DNA of 64,000 bases, taken from Nonomuraea jiangxiensis (GTDB lineage Bacteria > Actinomycetota > Actinomycetes > Streptosporangiales > Streptosporangiaceae). The DNA is taken from positions 8,885-72,884 of the forward strand of contig NZ_FNDJ01000029.1 in the NCBI RefSeq assembly GCF_900099965.1. Direction: 5' to 3'. How positions within the stretch are numbered: the stretch's first letter is position 1; the number at the start of each line of letters is the position of its first letter. The notes under the pieces are model-generated. The model worked only from the letters and a program-made list of their open reading frames with translations. It was not told the origin of the DNA and did no database searches. The translations under genes were made by a program, and so were the position numbers. Positions 44,407 through 53,421 of this stretch are shown here, piece by piece.

Positions 44407-47100
44407 ATGGCCACCATGGAGTCGGCAGAGATCGCCCGCCGCTTCCTGCGCTTCTTCGAGGAGCGTGGGCACAAGGTAGTGCCCTCGGCCAGCCTGATCG
44501 CTGAGGACCCCACGCTTCTCCTGGTTCCTGCCGGTATGGTGCCCTTCAAGCCGTACTTCCTGGGGCAGCGTAAGCCTCCGGCGTCACGGCTGGCCACGGC
44601 GCAAAAGTGCGTGCGCACCCCCGACATCGAAGAGGTCGGCAAGACCACGCGGCACGCGACGTTCTTCCAGATGCTCGGCAACTTCTCCTTCGGCGACTAC
44701 TTCAAGGCGGAAGTGATCCCGTTCGCGTGGGAGCTGCTCACCAGGTCGGAGTCCGACGGCGGCTTCGGCTTCCCCGAGGACCGGCTCTGGGCGACGGTCT
44801 ACCACGACGACGACGAGGCGTACGACATCTGGCGCAACCGTGTCGGCGTGCCCGCGGAGCGCATCCAGCGCCGCGGCCTGGAGGACAACTACTGGCACAT
44901 GGGCGTGCCGGGTCCCGGCGGCCCCTGCTCGGAGATCTACTACGACCGCGGCGCCGAATACGGCAAGGAGGGCGGCCCGGTCGCCGACGAGGACCGCTAT
45001 CTCGAGGTCTGGAACCTCGTCTTCATGCAATACCAGCTCAGCGCGGTTCGGGCGAAGACCGACTTCGACGTGGCGGGCGAGCTGCCGGCGAAGAACATCG
45101 ACACCGGCATGGGCCTCGAGCGCATGGCGACGATCCTGCAGGGCGTCGACAACCTCTACGAGATCGACACCACGTACAAGATCCTCGACAAGGCCGCCGA
45201 GCTCACCAAGACCCGCTACGGGCGCGACCACCGCGCCGACGTGAGCCTGCGGGTGATCGCCGACCACGTGCGCACCGGCACCATGCTGGTCGCCGACGGC
45301 GTCCTGCCCGGCAACGAGGGCCGCGGCTACGTGCTGCGCCGCATCCTGCGCCGGTCCGTGCGCAACCTGCGCCTGCTCGGCTCCGGCGACGAGCGCTACC
45401 TGCACGAGCTGACCGATGTCGCGATCAACGTCATGGGTGAGCAATACCCGCAGCTCAAGGCCGACGCGCCGCAGATCCACGGGATCATCGACGCGGAGGA
45501 GGCGTCCTTCCTGGGCACGCTCCGCACCGGCACGGCGATCTTCGACGTGGCGGTCGAGGAGACCAAGCGCAGGTCCGCCACCACGATCCCCGGCGACCAG
45601 GCGTTCAAGCTGCACGACACCTACGGCTTCCCGATCGACCTCACGCTGGAGATGGCGGCCGAGCACGGGCTCACGGTCGACGAGGAGGGCTTCCGCCGCC
45701 TCATGAAGGAGCAGCGGCAGGCGGCCAAGGCCGACGCCGCGGCGAAGAAGACCGGCAACGCCGACATCTCGGTGTTCGGGCAGTTGCTGGAGGCGGCGGG
45801 CAAGGTCGAGTTCCTCGGCTACGACCAGACCGAGGCCGACACGAGCGTGGTCGGCATCCTGGTGGACGGCCAGCCGGTGCCCGTGGCGGGCGCGGGCTCG
45901 ACCGTGGAGGTCGTGCTCGGGCGCACCCCGTTCTACGCCGAGGGCGGTGGCCAGCTCGCCGACCAGGGCGTGATCCGCACCGGCGGCGCCGAGGTGGAGG
46001 TCGTCGACGTGCAGTCGCCGATCGCCGGGCTCACCGTGCACCGCGGCAAGGTCCGCGGCGGCGAGCTCAAGGTCGGCGACGAGGCGCAGGCGGAGATCGA
46101 CGTCGAGCGCCGCCGCGCGATCTCGCGCAGCCACAGCGCCACCCACCTCGTCCACCGCGGCTTCAAGAACGCGCTCGGCGAGACCGCGGCGCAGGCCGGC
46201 TCGGAAAACTCGCCGGGCCGCTTCCGCTTCGACTTCACCGCGGCGGGCGCGGTGCCGCAGAGCGTGCTGCGCGACGTCGAGGACGAGGTCAACGCCGTGC
46301 TGATCAACGACCTCAAGGTCAACGCCTTCTACACCTCCCAGGCGGAGGCCAGGGCGATGGGCGCGCTGGCGATGTTCGGCGAGAAATACGGCGACGAGGT
46401 CCGCGTGGTCGAGATCGGCGACTACTCCCGCGAGCTGTGCGGCGGCACCCACGTCCACAGCTCGGGCCAGCTCGGCCTGGTCAAGGTGCTGGGCGAGCAG
46501 TCGGTCGGCGCGGGCGTGCGCCGCGTCGAGGCGCTCGTCGGCATCGACGCCTTCCGCTTCCTGGCCCGCGAGAGCGTGCTGGTCGCCCAGCTCACCGAGC
46601 AGCTCAAGGCGCGCCGCGAGGAGCTGCCCGAGCGGATCGACGGCATCGTCACCCGGCTGCGCACCGCGGAGAAGGAGCTGGAGAAGCTGCGCTCCGCCCA
46701 GGTGCTCGAGGTGGCGGGCTCGCTGGCCGCCCAGCCACGTGACGTGCAGGGCGTCTCCGTCGTGACACACCGCGCGCCTGATGGCACCGGCGCGGACGAT
46801 CTGCGTAAGCTCGCGCTGGATGTGCGTGGCAGGTTCCCGGCAGACAGGCCGGCGGTCGTCGTGATCGCCGGTGCCCCCTCTGACCGGCCAGTGGTGGTTG
46901 CCGCGGTCAATGAGGCGGGACGCGAGCGAGGGCTCAAGGCCGGGAAACTGGTGGGCGTCGCCGCCAAGGCTCTTGGGGGTGGCGGTGGCGGCAAGGACGA
47001 TGTCGCGCAGGGCGGCGGCACACGGCCGGAGGCGATCGGTGACGCGCTGCGCCTGGTCGAGCAGGCCATCGCTGACGAGATCACCGGGCGCGTCGGCTGA
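44407..47100 (+). CDS. alaS: Alanyl-tRNA synthetase
   Basis: AlaRS (897 residues) has the aminoacylation core (FFQMLGNFSFGDYFK, GPGGPCSEIYYD) and a tRNA-recognition region. The editing domain carries the zinc/catalytic motifs HSATH and CGGTH (about residues 575-690), and a C-terminal C-Ala domain follows. ATG 44407 is followed by an in-frame ATG at 44416, equally possible. Confidence 0.96.
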   Translation: MATMESAEIARRFLRFFEERGHKVVPSASLIAEDPTLLLVPAGMVPFKPYFLGQRKPPASRLATAQKCVRTPDIEEVGKTTRHATFFQMLGNFSFGDYFKAEVIPFAWELLTRSESDGGFGFPEDRLWATVYHDDDEAYDIWRNRVGVPAERIQRRGLEDNYWHMGVPGPGGPCSEIYYDRGAEYGKEGGPVADEDRYLEVWNLVFMQYQLSAVRAKTDFDVAGELPAKNIDTGMGLERMATILQGVDNLYEIDTTYKILDKAAELTKTRYGRDHRADVSLRVIADHVRTGTMLVADGVLPGNEGRGYVLRRILRRSVRNLRLLGSGDERYLHELTDVAINVMGEQYPQLKADAPQIHGIIDAEEASFLGTLRTGTAIFDVAVEETKRRSATTIPGDQAFKLHDTYGFPIDLTLEMAAEHGLTVDEEGFRRLMKEQRQAAKADAAAKKTGNADISVFGQLLEAAGKVEFLGYDQTEADTSVVGILVDGQPVPVAGAGSTVEVVLGRTPFYAEGGGQLADQGVIRTGGAEVEVVDVQSPIAGLTVHRGKVRGGELKVGDEAQAEIDVERRRAISRSHSATHLVHRGFKNALGETAAQAGSENSPGRFRFDFTAAGAVPQSVLRDVEDEVNAVLINDLKVNAFYTSQAEARAMGALAMFGEKYGDEVRVVEIGDYSRELCGGTHVHSSGQLGLVKVLGEQSVGAGVRRVEALVGIDAFRFLARESVLVAQLTEQLKARREELPERIDGIVTRLRTAEKELEKLRSAQVLEVAGSLAAQPRDVQGVSVVTHRAPDGTGADDLRKLALDVRGRFPADRPAVVVIAGAPSDRPVVVAAVNEAGRERGLKAGKLVGVAAKALGGGGGGKDDVAQGGGTRPEAIGDALRLVEQAIADEITGRVG

Positions 47101-47101
47101 C

Positions 47102-47581
47102 ATGAGGTTCGGTTCACGGATCGGCGTGGACGTCGGCTCCGTACGTATCGGGGTGGCCCGCAGCGACCCGTCGGGGCTGCTGGCCACGCCGGTCGAGACC
47201 GTCAGGCGGGGCAAGGGCGACCTCGAACGCATCGCGGCGATCGTCGCTGAGCACGAGGCGATCGAGGTCGTGGTGGGGTTGCCCACCTCGCTGTCCGGGC
47301 GGGAGGGGCAGGCGGCGGCGCTGGCGCGCCGCTTCGCCGCCGACCTCGCCGCCCGGCTTGCGCCGACGCCCGTACGGCTCTTCGACGAGCGGCTGACCAC
47401 GGTCGCCGCGCAGCAGGGGCTGCGGGCCAGCGGCGTGAAGGCCAAGAAGCAGCGCGGGGTCGTCGACCAGGCGGCCGCGGTCGTGCTGCTGCAGGACGCG
47501 CTCGACTCCGAGCGTGCCACGGACAGACCACCAGGCAGGCCCGTCGAACCGCCAGCGGCGGCCGACGGACCTGCCTCATGA
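47102..47581 (+). CDS. ruvX: Putative Holliday junction resolvase RuvX/YqgF
   Basis: This 159-residue RNase H-fold protein has the first acidic residue in GVDVGSVRIGVARSD, VVVGLPTSLSG, LFDERLTT and the last acidic site near VVDQAAAVVLLQDAL. The family is implicated in Holliday junction resolution and in pre-16S rRNA processing. It starts one base after the alaS stop. The tail is Pro/Ala-rich. Confidence 0.88.
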   Translation: MRFGSRIGVDVGSVRIGVARSDPSGLLATPVETVRRGKGDLERIAAIVAEHEAIEVVVGLPTSLSGREGQAAALARRFAADLAARLAPTPVRLFDERLTTVAAQQGLRASGVKAKKQRGVVDQAAAVVLLQDALDSERATDRPPGRPVEPPAAADGPAS

Positions 47582-47654
47582 GCGCGCGCACCACGGGGGA
47601 CGCGACCGCTGCCGTGCGGCACCGGTCGGCGGGGGCGAGTGGCGAGGTGGTCTC

Positions 47655-49088
47655 GTGAACGGGACGCCGGAGAACGAGGACGACGCCGGGGACATGATCC
47701 CGTTCCGTTCCGACGACCCGGCCGACGAGACGCCGGGCGACGAAACGTCGGCCGGCGAGGAGTTGGGTGGCGAGGCGTCGGGCAGTCAGGCGTCGGGTGA
47801 CGAGCGTTCCGGGGCCGAACCCGGGCGTGCGGCCGGGCCCCAGCCGGGGGCCGGGTCTCGGGCTGAGCCCGGGGCCGAGTCCGGGGTCGGGGCTGAGGCT
47901 GGGGTCGGGACTGGGGCTGAGCGAGTGCCCGAGTCTGGGGATGCTCGTGAGCCTGACAGCGCACCGACAGCCGAAGGCGCGTCCGAGTCTGGGAGCGGGC
48001 CCGAGCAGGTGGCCGGGCAGGGTGCGGCCGAGGGCGTGGAGGCGCTCGGGCAGCGGGGTCGGGCAATGCGTAAGGCGGGGCTGGTGACCGCAGGGCTGGT
48101 CGTCGCGGTGCTGGTTCTCGGGGCGGGAGCGGTCGCGGTGCTCAAGCCGCGCCTGAGCCCCGACGACTTCGAGGGCACCGGCAGCGGCACCGTGACCGTA
48201 CGCATCACGCCCGGGTCCAGTGCCGAGGCGATCGGCTCCACGCTGGCCGAGGCCGGGGTCGTGGCGAGCGCCGAGGCGTTCGTGAACGCGAGCGAGGACC
48301 GTGGGGTGACCAGCCGGCTGCGGCCGGGGCACTACCGGCTGCGCAAGGGCATGGCTGCGGGAGCGGCGCTCGACCTGCTGCTCGCGCCCACATCCCGGAT
48401 CGTGCGGCGGGTGACGGTGCCCGAGGGCATGCGCACCAGCGAGGTGCTGAACCGCCTCACCAAGCAGACCGGGATGCCGCTCAAGGAGTTCCAGAGCGTC
48501 GACAAGGCTCTCGTCGGGCTGCCCGCGTACGCGCCGGGGCTCGAAGGGTTCCTGTTCCCGGCGACGTACGAGGTCGAGCCCGGCGACACGGCCGTGGACG
48601 TACTGGCGGCGATGGCCGAGCGCTTCGCCGTGGCGGCAAGGCACGTGGACCTGGAGGAGCAGGCCGCCCGGCTGAGGCTGACCCCGCTGGAGATCGTCAC
48701 GGTGGCCAGCATGATCCAGGCCGAGGGCGGGACCGACGAGGACTACCCCAAGATCTCCCGGGTGATCTACAACCGTCTGGAGAAGGGCACCCCGCTGGAG
48801 ATCGACAGCACCGTGCTGTACGCGCAGAACCGCCGAACGCTGAGAGTGACCGAGAAGGACACCAAGGTCGACTCTCCGTACAACACCTATCGTCACAAGG
48901 GCCTGCCGCCAGGGCCGATCGCCAATCCCGGAGAGAAGGCGCTGATGGCAGCCCTGAACCCGGCAGACGGTGATTGGCACTGGTTTGTGACGACGGATCC
49001 GGCGCATAGAATCACCAAATTCACCAACAAAGAGAGCGAGTTCGTGAGATACCGGGAAGAGTTGAACAAGAACCTCGGGACGAGATGA
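47655..49088 (+). CDS. mltG: Endolytic transglycosylase MltG-like (copy 1)
   Basis: About 477 residues. A cytoplasmic, low-complexity Gly/Ala/Glu/Ser segment (1-135) with short repeats precedes one transmembrane helix (about 139-160). The YceG/MltG domain follows, with ASMIQAEGG, where the Glu aligns with the catalytic Glu of E. coli MltG, then RVIYNRLEKGTPLEIDSTVLYA and GLPPGPIANPG. MltG cuts nascent glycan strands and sets their length. GTG 47655 follows GAGGTGGTCTC. Copy 2 is next in tandem. Confidence 0.88.
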   Translation: MNGTPENEDDAGDMIPFRSDDPADETPGDETSAGEELGGEASGSQASGDERSGAEPGRAAGPQPGAGSRAEPGAESGVGAEAGVGTGAERVPESGDAREPDSAPTAEGASESGSGPEQVAGQGAAEGVEALGQRGRAMRKAGLVTAGLVVAVLVLGAGAVAVLKPRLSPDDFEGTGSGTVTVRITPGSSAEAIGSTLAEAGVVASAEAFVNASEDRGVTSRLRPGHYRLRKGMAAGAALDLLLAPTSRIVRRVTVPEGMRTSEVLNRLTKQTGMPLKEFQSVDKALVGLPAYAPGLEGFLFPATYEVEPGDTAVDVLAAMAERFAVAARHVDLEEQAARLRLTPLEIVTVASMIQAEGGTDEDYPKISRVIYNRLEKGTPLEIDSTVLYAQNRRTLRVTEKDTKVDSPYNTYRHKGLPPGPIANPGEKALMAALNPADGDWHWFVTTDPAHRITKFTNKESEFVRYREELNKNLGTR

Positions 49089-49299
49089 TGTTCGACGGGA
49101 CCGCCCCCGGCCCCGCGCAAAAGCCCCAAAAAGGGGCATGCGTCCTCTTTCCGTCCCTTAGCATGGCTACCCAGAGTGATCTCCGCTGGTCGTGGGAGCA
49201 TGGCCAGCGGGTCCCCCAGCATTGCTCGGTGACTTCAGCCGGTCGGGCGGTTTCACTTGACGCCCAGCGGGCCGAACCGGGAGATTGGCCAGCGCACCT

Positions 49300-50451
49300 A
49301 TGAACGATCTCGATCTGAACACATTGCTCGGCGCGGAGGACGACGAAGGTCGCCCTGGGCGCCGTACCCGTGGTTCCGGCAGGCGTGGCCGCAGGCGGCG
49401 CCGGCGGCCCAACCGAGGCGGGTTCATCGCGCCGCTGCTCGCCTTCGTCGTGCTGGCGGGCATCATCGGCGGTGGTGGCTACTTCGGCTACATGTGGGTC
49501 AACGACGCGCTCGTGCCCGACGACTTCAGCGGCAGGGGCACCGGCGAGGTCGTCGTGGAGATCAAGGACGGCCAGAGCGCCTCCGAGGTGGCGCAGGAGC
49601 TGGAGCGGCAGGGGGTCGTAGCCAGCGCCAGGGCGTTCACCAACGCGATCGACAACGCGAAGAAGAGCGGGTCGTTGCAGCCGGGCTCGTACAAGTTGCG
49701 CAAGCAGATGTCGGCCGCGAGCGCGGTGGAGCTGCTGACTCCGGGCAACCGGATGCTCGAAAGGGTGACGATCAAGGAGGGTCTGCGGCTGTCCGACACG
49801 CTGGCGACGCTGGCCAAGGAGACCGGCAAGTCGGAGGACGACTTCAAGGCCGCGGCCGAGGACGTCGGAGCGCTGGAACTGCCGCCCTACGCCAAGGGCA
49901 AGCTGGAGGGGTACGCCTTCCCGGCCACGTACGAGTTCCAGCCGAAGACCACCGCGGCGCAGATGCTGGCGGCCATGGTCGAACGCTACAAGCAGACCGC
50001 CGAGCGGATGGACCTCGACGGCGCCGCCAAGGCGCTCGGCCACTCGCCGCACGACATCATGGTCATCGCCAGCATCGTGCAGGCCGAGGCCGGCCGCCAG
50101 GAGGACATGCCGAAGATCGCCCGCGTCATCTACAACCGGCTGGAGCGTCAGCCGCAGATGAAGCTGGAGATGGACAGCACGGTCATGTACGCGCTCAACA
50201 AGTACGGCACCGCCGCCACCTTCGCGGAGACGAAGACCAAGAGCAAGTACAACACCTACCTGTACCTCGGCCTGCCGCCCGGCCCGATCGCCAACCCCGG
50301 CGACCACGCCATCGAGGCGGCGCTGAACCCGGCGAAGGGCAACTGGCTCTGGTTCGTCGCCACCGACCCCAAGAGCAACGTCACCAAGTTCGCCGCGACG
50401 GAGGCCGAGCGCCAGGCGCTGCTCGCCGAATACCGGCGGAACGGCGGCTGA
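49300..50451 (+). CDS. mltG: Endolytic transglycosylase MltG-like (copy 2)
   Basis: This 383-residue copy has a short Arg/Gly-rich cytoplasmic tail, one transmembrane helix (about 47-68) and the complete MltG domain with ASIVQAEAG carrying the catalytic Glu, RVIYNRLERQPQMKLEMDSTVMYA and GLPPGPIANPG. It is closer to the standard single-copy actinobacterial form than copy 1. The 211-bp gap between copies holds a short GCCCC/GGGGC hairpin near 49123-49137. Confidence 0.9.
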   Translation: MNDLDLNTLLGAEDDEGRPGRRTRGSGRRGRRRRRRPNRGGFIAPLLAFVVLAGIIGGGGYFGYMWVNDALVPDDFSGRGTGEVVVEIKDGQSASEVAQELERQGVVASARAFTNAIDNAKKSGSLQPGSYKLRKQMSAASAVELLTPGNRMLERVTIKEGLRLSDTLATLAKETGKSEDDFKAAAEDVGALELPPYAKGKLEGYAFPATYEFQPKTTAAQMLAAMVERYKQTAERMDLDGAAKALGHSPHDIMVIASIVQAEAGRQEDMPKIARVIYNRLERQPQMKLEMDSTVMYALNKYGTAATFAETKTKSKYNTYLYLGLPPGPIANPGDHAIEAALNPAKGNWLWFVATDPKSNVTKFAATEAERQALLAEYRRNGG

Positions 50452-50556
50452 CGGACCCCACGACGTCCTGCCCCGCCCTGGGGTACTGCGCCGCCCCCGG
50501 GTTCTACAAGCCCCTGACGTCCGATCTGCCTTGGGCGTCCCGCGCGCCTTCGACGA

Positions 50557-50588
50557 TGCACGGCCGCCCGAGCGAGTGCGGCCGTGCA
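50557..50588 (+). terminator. Intrinsic terminator after mltG copy 2
   Basis: TGCACGGCCGC at 50557-50567 pairs perfectly with 50578-50588 over a 10-nt loop. It is followed by a 21-bp repeat array. Confidence 0.6.
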
Positions 50589-50598
50589 CGTGGGGGGT

Positions 50599-50672
50599 GG
50601 CGCGGGCGCGTGAAAGGGCGGCGCGGGCGGGTGCAAGGGTGGCGCGGGCGGGTGGAGGGCGGCGCGGGGCGC
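50599..50672. repeat. 21-bp degenerate tandem repeat
   Basis: Three units of the type GGCGCGGGCGGGTGCAAGGGT begin at 50599, 50620 and 50641, with a partial fourth. Non-coding, in the mltG/aroE gap. Confidence 0.8.
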
Positions 50673-50762
50673 CTCGCGGCGATCAGCGGGCCGCCCGGGT
50701 GGCGGGGGCGATAGGGTCGTCCTGTTCGGATGTCGCGAGGAGTGATTTCGCGAGGAGTGTGG

Positions 50763-51623
50763 ATGCGGGCTGCGGTGATGGGTTCGCCCATCGGCCATTC
50801 GCTCTCGCCCTGCCTGCACCGGGCCGCCTACCAGGCGATGGGGCTCGACGGGTGGACCTATGAGGCGTTCGAGTGCGACGAGGCACGGCTGCCGGGGCTG
50901 CTGCGGGAGCTGGCGCCCGTGCGCGGCCAGGGTGCGGCCGACGGCGGGGACGCCTGGGCGGGGCTGTCGCTGACGATGCCGCTCAAGCGGGCCGTGCTGC
51001 CCCTGCTCGACACGGTGTCCGAGCTCGCCGTGGAGGTGGGCGGGGCCAACACCGTGGTGTTCCGCGACGGGCTGCGGCACGGCCACAACACCGACGTCTA
51101 CGGCATCGAGCAGGCGCTGGCCGAGGCCGGGGTGCCCGCGCCGCGGTCGGCGATCATTCTGGGCGGAGGGGCCACGGCCGCCTCCGCGCTGGCGGCGCTG
51201 CGCAACCTCGGGCTGTTCTCCGCCACACTGCTGGTGCGCGATCCCGCCCGGGCGGGGGAGACGGCGCGGGTGGCCGAGCGGCTCGGCGTGGCGCTGGCGG
51301 TCGAGACGCTGGACAAGCTGGATGCCATGACGGGGGTGGACCTGGTGGTCTCCACGCTGCCCGGCGGGGCGGCCGACGCCTTCGCGGCGCGGCTGGCGGG
51401 GGTGCCCGCGCTCTTCGACGTGGTCTACTCCCCGTGGCCGACCGGCGCGGCGGCGGCCGTGCGGGCGGCGGGTGGCACGGTGGTCGGCGGGTTCGCGATG
51501 CTGGTCCACCAGGCGGTGCGCCAGGTGGAGCTGATGACCGGCCGTACGGACGTGCCGGTGGAGGCGATGCACGCGGCCGGGGAAGCGGAGATCCTCAGAC
51601 GCTCGGCCGACCGGACGGTTTGA
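50763..51623 (+). CDS. aroE: Shikimate 5-dehydrogenase
   Basis: AroE (286 residues) reduces dehydroshikimate with NADPH. N-terminal signature AAVMGSPIGHSLSPCLHRAAY; catalytic Lys in LSLTMPLK and Asp in GHNTDVYG; the cofactor loop is GGGATAASALAAL. ATG 50763 has GAGGAGTGTGG upstream. That site is part of a 15-bp tandem duplication, and an in-frame ATG at 50730 is possible but less likely. The alaS-ruvX-mltG-aroE order is conserved in actinobacteria. Confidence 0.93.
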   Translation: MRAAVMGSPIGHSLSPCLHRAAYQAMGLDGWTYEAFECDEARLPGLLRELAPVRGQGAADGGDAWAGLSLTMPLKRAVLPLLDTVSELAVEVGGANTVVFRDGLRHGHNTDVYGIEQALAEAGVPAPRSAIILGGGATAASALAALRNLGLFSATLLVRDPARAGETARVAERLGVALAVETLDKLDAMTGVDLVVSTLPGGAADAFAARLAGVPALFDVVYSPWPTGAAAAVRAAGGTVVGGFAMLVHQAVRQVELMTGRTDVPVEAMHAAGEAEILRRSADRTV

Positions 51624-51755
51624 TCACGGCCACGCCCGCCGTGGCCGACGCCCATCAATCGAGGGCCACGTCGACCGGTTCCATGGTCGTCCGTCCGTTT
51701 CCAGGGCAAGAGGTCGCGGTGGGCGGGATGATTCGAGGAAGCATCTGTGTTGTGG

Positions 51756-51996
51756 TAATGTAGCTCCCTGATCGGTCCGGCATGCCTTGCTGGACGCGCA
51801 AGCGGAGGTCTCCCTCCCACCTGAGTCGCCACAAGGTGGCCGGGTCCAGGATCACGCCGGATCACTCCGGGGAGCTCGAGGTCACGAAGCCGACGAGCTC
51901 AGTGGCCCCGCATGCGCGACGTGCGGGGCTTTTCGCGTTCACGCGACGAAGCCCCACACGACGAGCACGTAGGGAACCGCAAACCTAGGAGGCCCC
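51756..51996 (+). promoter_or_regulatory. infC leader RNA with promoter, terminator and competing hairpin
   Basis: TAATGT at 51756-51761 is a likely -10 box, giving a leader of about 230 nt. It contains stems CCACCT/AGGTGG (51817-51822 with 51834-51839) and GAGCTCG/CGAGCTC (51872-51878 with 51894-51900). An intrinsic terminator follows at 51905-51933. The right arm of that terminator can instead pair with 51942-51959, so the two structures exclude each other. This fits attenuation of the infC-rpmI-rplT operon. The signal sensed is unknown. Confidence 0.6.
51905..51933 (+). terminator. Premature terminator in the infC leader
   Basis: GCCCCGCA at 51905-51912 pairs with TGCGGGGC at 51922-51929, followed by TTTT at 51930-51933. 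It lies 64 bases before the infC start. Confidence 0.8.
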
Positions 51997-52584
51997 ATCA
52001 GCACTGAGCCCCGCATCAACGAGCGTATCCGAGTTCCCGAGGTTCGCCTCGTGGGCCCGAACGGCGAGCAGGTAGGCATCGTCTCCATACACGACGCCCT
52101 GAAGCTCGCCCAGGAGGCCGACCTTGACCTCGTCGAGGTCGCGGCCACGGCTCGACCGCCCGTGTGCAAGCTCATGGACTACGGCAAGTTCAAGTACGAG
52201 TCCGCGATGAAGGCGCGCGAGGCGCGCAAGAATCAGGCGCACACGATCATCAAGGAGATCAAGCTCCGGCCGAAGATCGACCCGCACGACTACGAGACCA
52301 AGAAGGGTCACGTGGTGCGGTTCCTCAAGGCGGGAGACAAGGTCAAAGTCACGATCATGTTCCGCGGACGTGAGCAGTCCCGGCCGGAGCTCGGCTTCCG
52401 GCTGCTGCAGCGGCTGGCGGACGACGTCCAGGAGCTCGGCTTCGTGGAGTCCCACGCCAAGCAGGACGGTCGTAACATGATCATGGTGATCGGTCCGCAC
52501 AAGAAGAAAGCCGAGGCCAAGGCCGAAAAGGCCGCCGCCAAGGCGCAGCGTGGCAGCGAGGACACTTCCCCACAGGAAGGATGA
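51997..52584 (+). CDS. infC: Translation initiation factor IF-3 (ATC start)
   Basis: IF-3 (195 residues) guards start-codon choice on the 30S subunit. The conserved N-terminus RINERIRVPEVRLVGPNGEQVG lies entirely upstream of the first ATG (52051). The only start compatible with it and with AGGAGG at the right distance is ATC at 51997. Non-AUG starts let IF-3 repress its own synthesis in E. coli; the same is inferred here. The N-domain, the Lys-rich linker and the C-domain (GHVVRFLKAGDKVKVTIMFRG) are complete. Confidence 0.93.
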   Translation: MSTEPRINERIRVPEVRLVGPNGEQVGIVSIHDALKLAQEADLDLVEVAATARPPVCKLMDYGKFKYESAMKAREARKNQAHTIIKEIKLRPKIDPHDYETKKGHVVRFLKAGDKVKVTIMFRGREQSRPELGFRLLQRLADDVQELGFVESHAKQDGRNMIMVIGPHKKKAEAKAEKAAAKAQRGSEDTSPQEG

Positions 52585-52708
52585 CCCGCGGTTGGGGTTA
52601 GCCTTACACGGCGCCCCGATTCAGCCACCGGCAGACGAAGACGCCGCTACCGGGTCGGCCAGCACCGGCCCGGCCAGTGGCACGACCGAAACGAGGAGAG
52701 ACGGCGAC

Positions 52709-52903
52709 ATGCCGAAGATGAAGACGCACAGCGGTGCGAAGAAGCGGTTCCGGCTTACCGGCACCGGCAAGATCAAGCGTCGCCGTGCCAACCGCGCGCA
52801 CTACAACGAGTGGAAGTCGTCCACGCTGACGCGCCGTCTCAAGAACGAGGTCGTCCTTTCCGACGCCGACTCCAAGAAGATCAAAAAGCTGCTCGCCAAG
52901 TAG
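52709..52903 (+). CDS. rpmI: 50S ribosomal protein L35
   Basis: L35 (64 residues), very basic, with the family pattern MPKMKTHSGAKKRFRLTGTG and RRRANRAH. ATG 52709 follows GAGGAGAGACGGCGAC. It lies between infC and rplT as in most bacteria. Confidence 0.96.
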   Translation: MPKMKTHSGAKKRFRLTGTGKIKRRRANRAHYNEWKSSTLTRRLKNEVVLSDADSKKIKKLLAK

Positions 52904-52927
52904 CGCGAACCCCCGGGGAGAAGAAAC

Positions 52928-53311
52928 ATGGCACGCGTGAAGCGGGCGCTCAACGCCAAGAAGAAGCGCAAGGTCGTCCTCGAGAGGGCGAGTGGTTACC
53001 GTGGCCAGCGGTCGCGTCTTTACCGCAAGGCCAAGGAGCAGATGCTCCACTCCATGACGTACGCCTACCGGGACCGCAAGGACCGTAAGGGTACGTTCCG
53101 CCGTCTGTGGATCCAGCGGATCAACGCCGCTGCCCGCCAGAACGGCATGACCTACAACCGCCTGATCCAGGGTCTGCGCCTGGCGAACATCGAAGTGGAC
53201 CGCAAGATCCTGGCCGACCTCGCGGTCAACGACAGCCAGACCTTCGCCACGCTCGTCGAGGCGGCCAAGAAGGCCCTGCCGGCGAACGTGAACGCTCCGG
53301 CCGCGAGCTGA
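52928..53311 (+). CDS. rplT: 50S ribosomal protein L20
   Basis: L20 (127 residues): MARVKRALNAKKKRKVVLE, KEQMLHSMTYAYRDRKDRKGTFRRLWIQRINAA. L20 is needed early in 50S assembly and represses this operon in other phyla. ATG after GGGGAGAAGAAAC. Confidence 0.97.
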   Translation: MARVKRALNAKKKRKVVLERASGYRGQRSRLYRKAKEQMLHSMTYAYRDRKDRKGTFRRLWIQRINAAARQNGMTYNRLIQGLRLANIEVDRKILADLAVNDSQTFATLVEAAKKALPANVNAPAAS

Positions 53312-53326
53312 AGCGACGCCTGACCG

Positions 53327-53354
53327 AGGGCCCACCGATGACGGTGGGCCCTTT
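53327..53354 (+). terminator. Intrinsic terminator after rplT
   Basis: AGGGCCCACCG at 53327-53337 pairs perfectly with 53342-53352 around ATGA, followed by TTT. It closes the infC-rpmI-rplT operon. Confidence 0.85.
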
Positions 53355-53421
53355 GCCGTCTGCCCAGGGCCGGGCACACACGCGGGCCGGGCACGCGGGC
53401 CGAACGCACACAGGGGGAGAG

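Noticed and set aside
44584..48066. Open minus-strand frame of 1160 codons opposite alaS, ruvX and mltG
   Set aside because: It mirrors the codon bias of the real plus-strand genes (high third-position GC leaves antisense frames open). Composition is Arg/Ala/His/Val-heavy and shows no domain.
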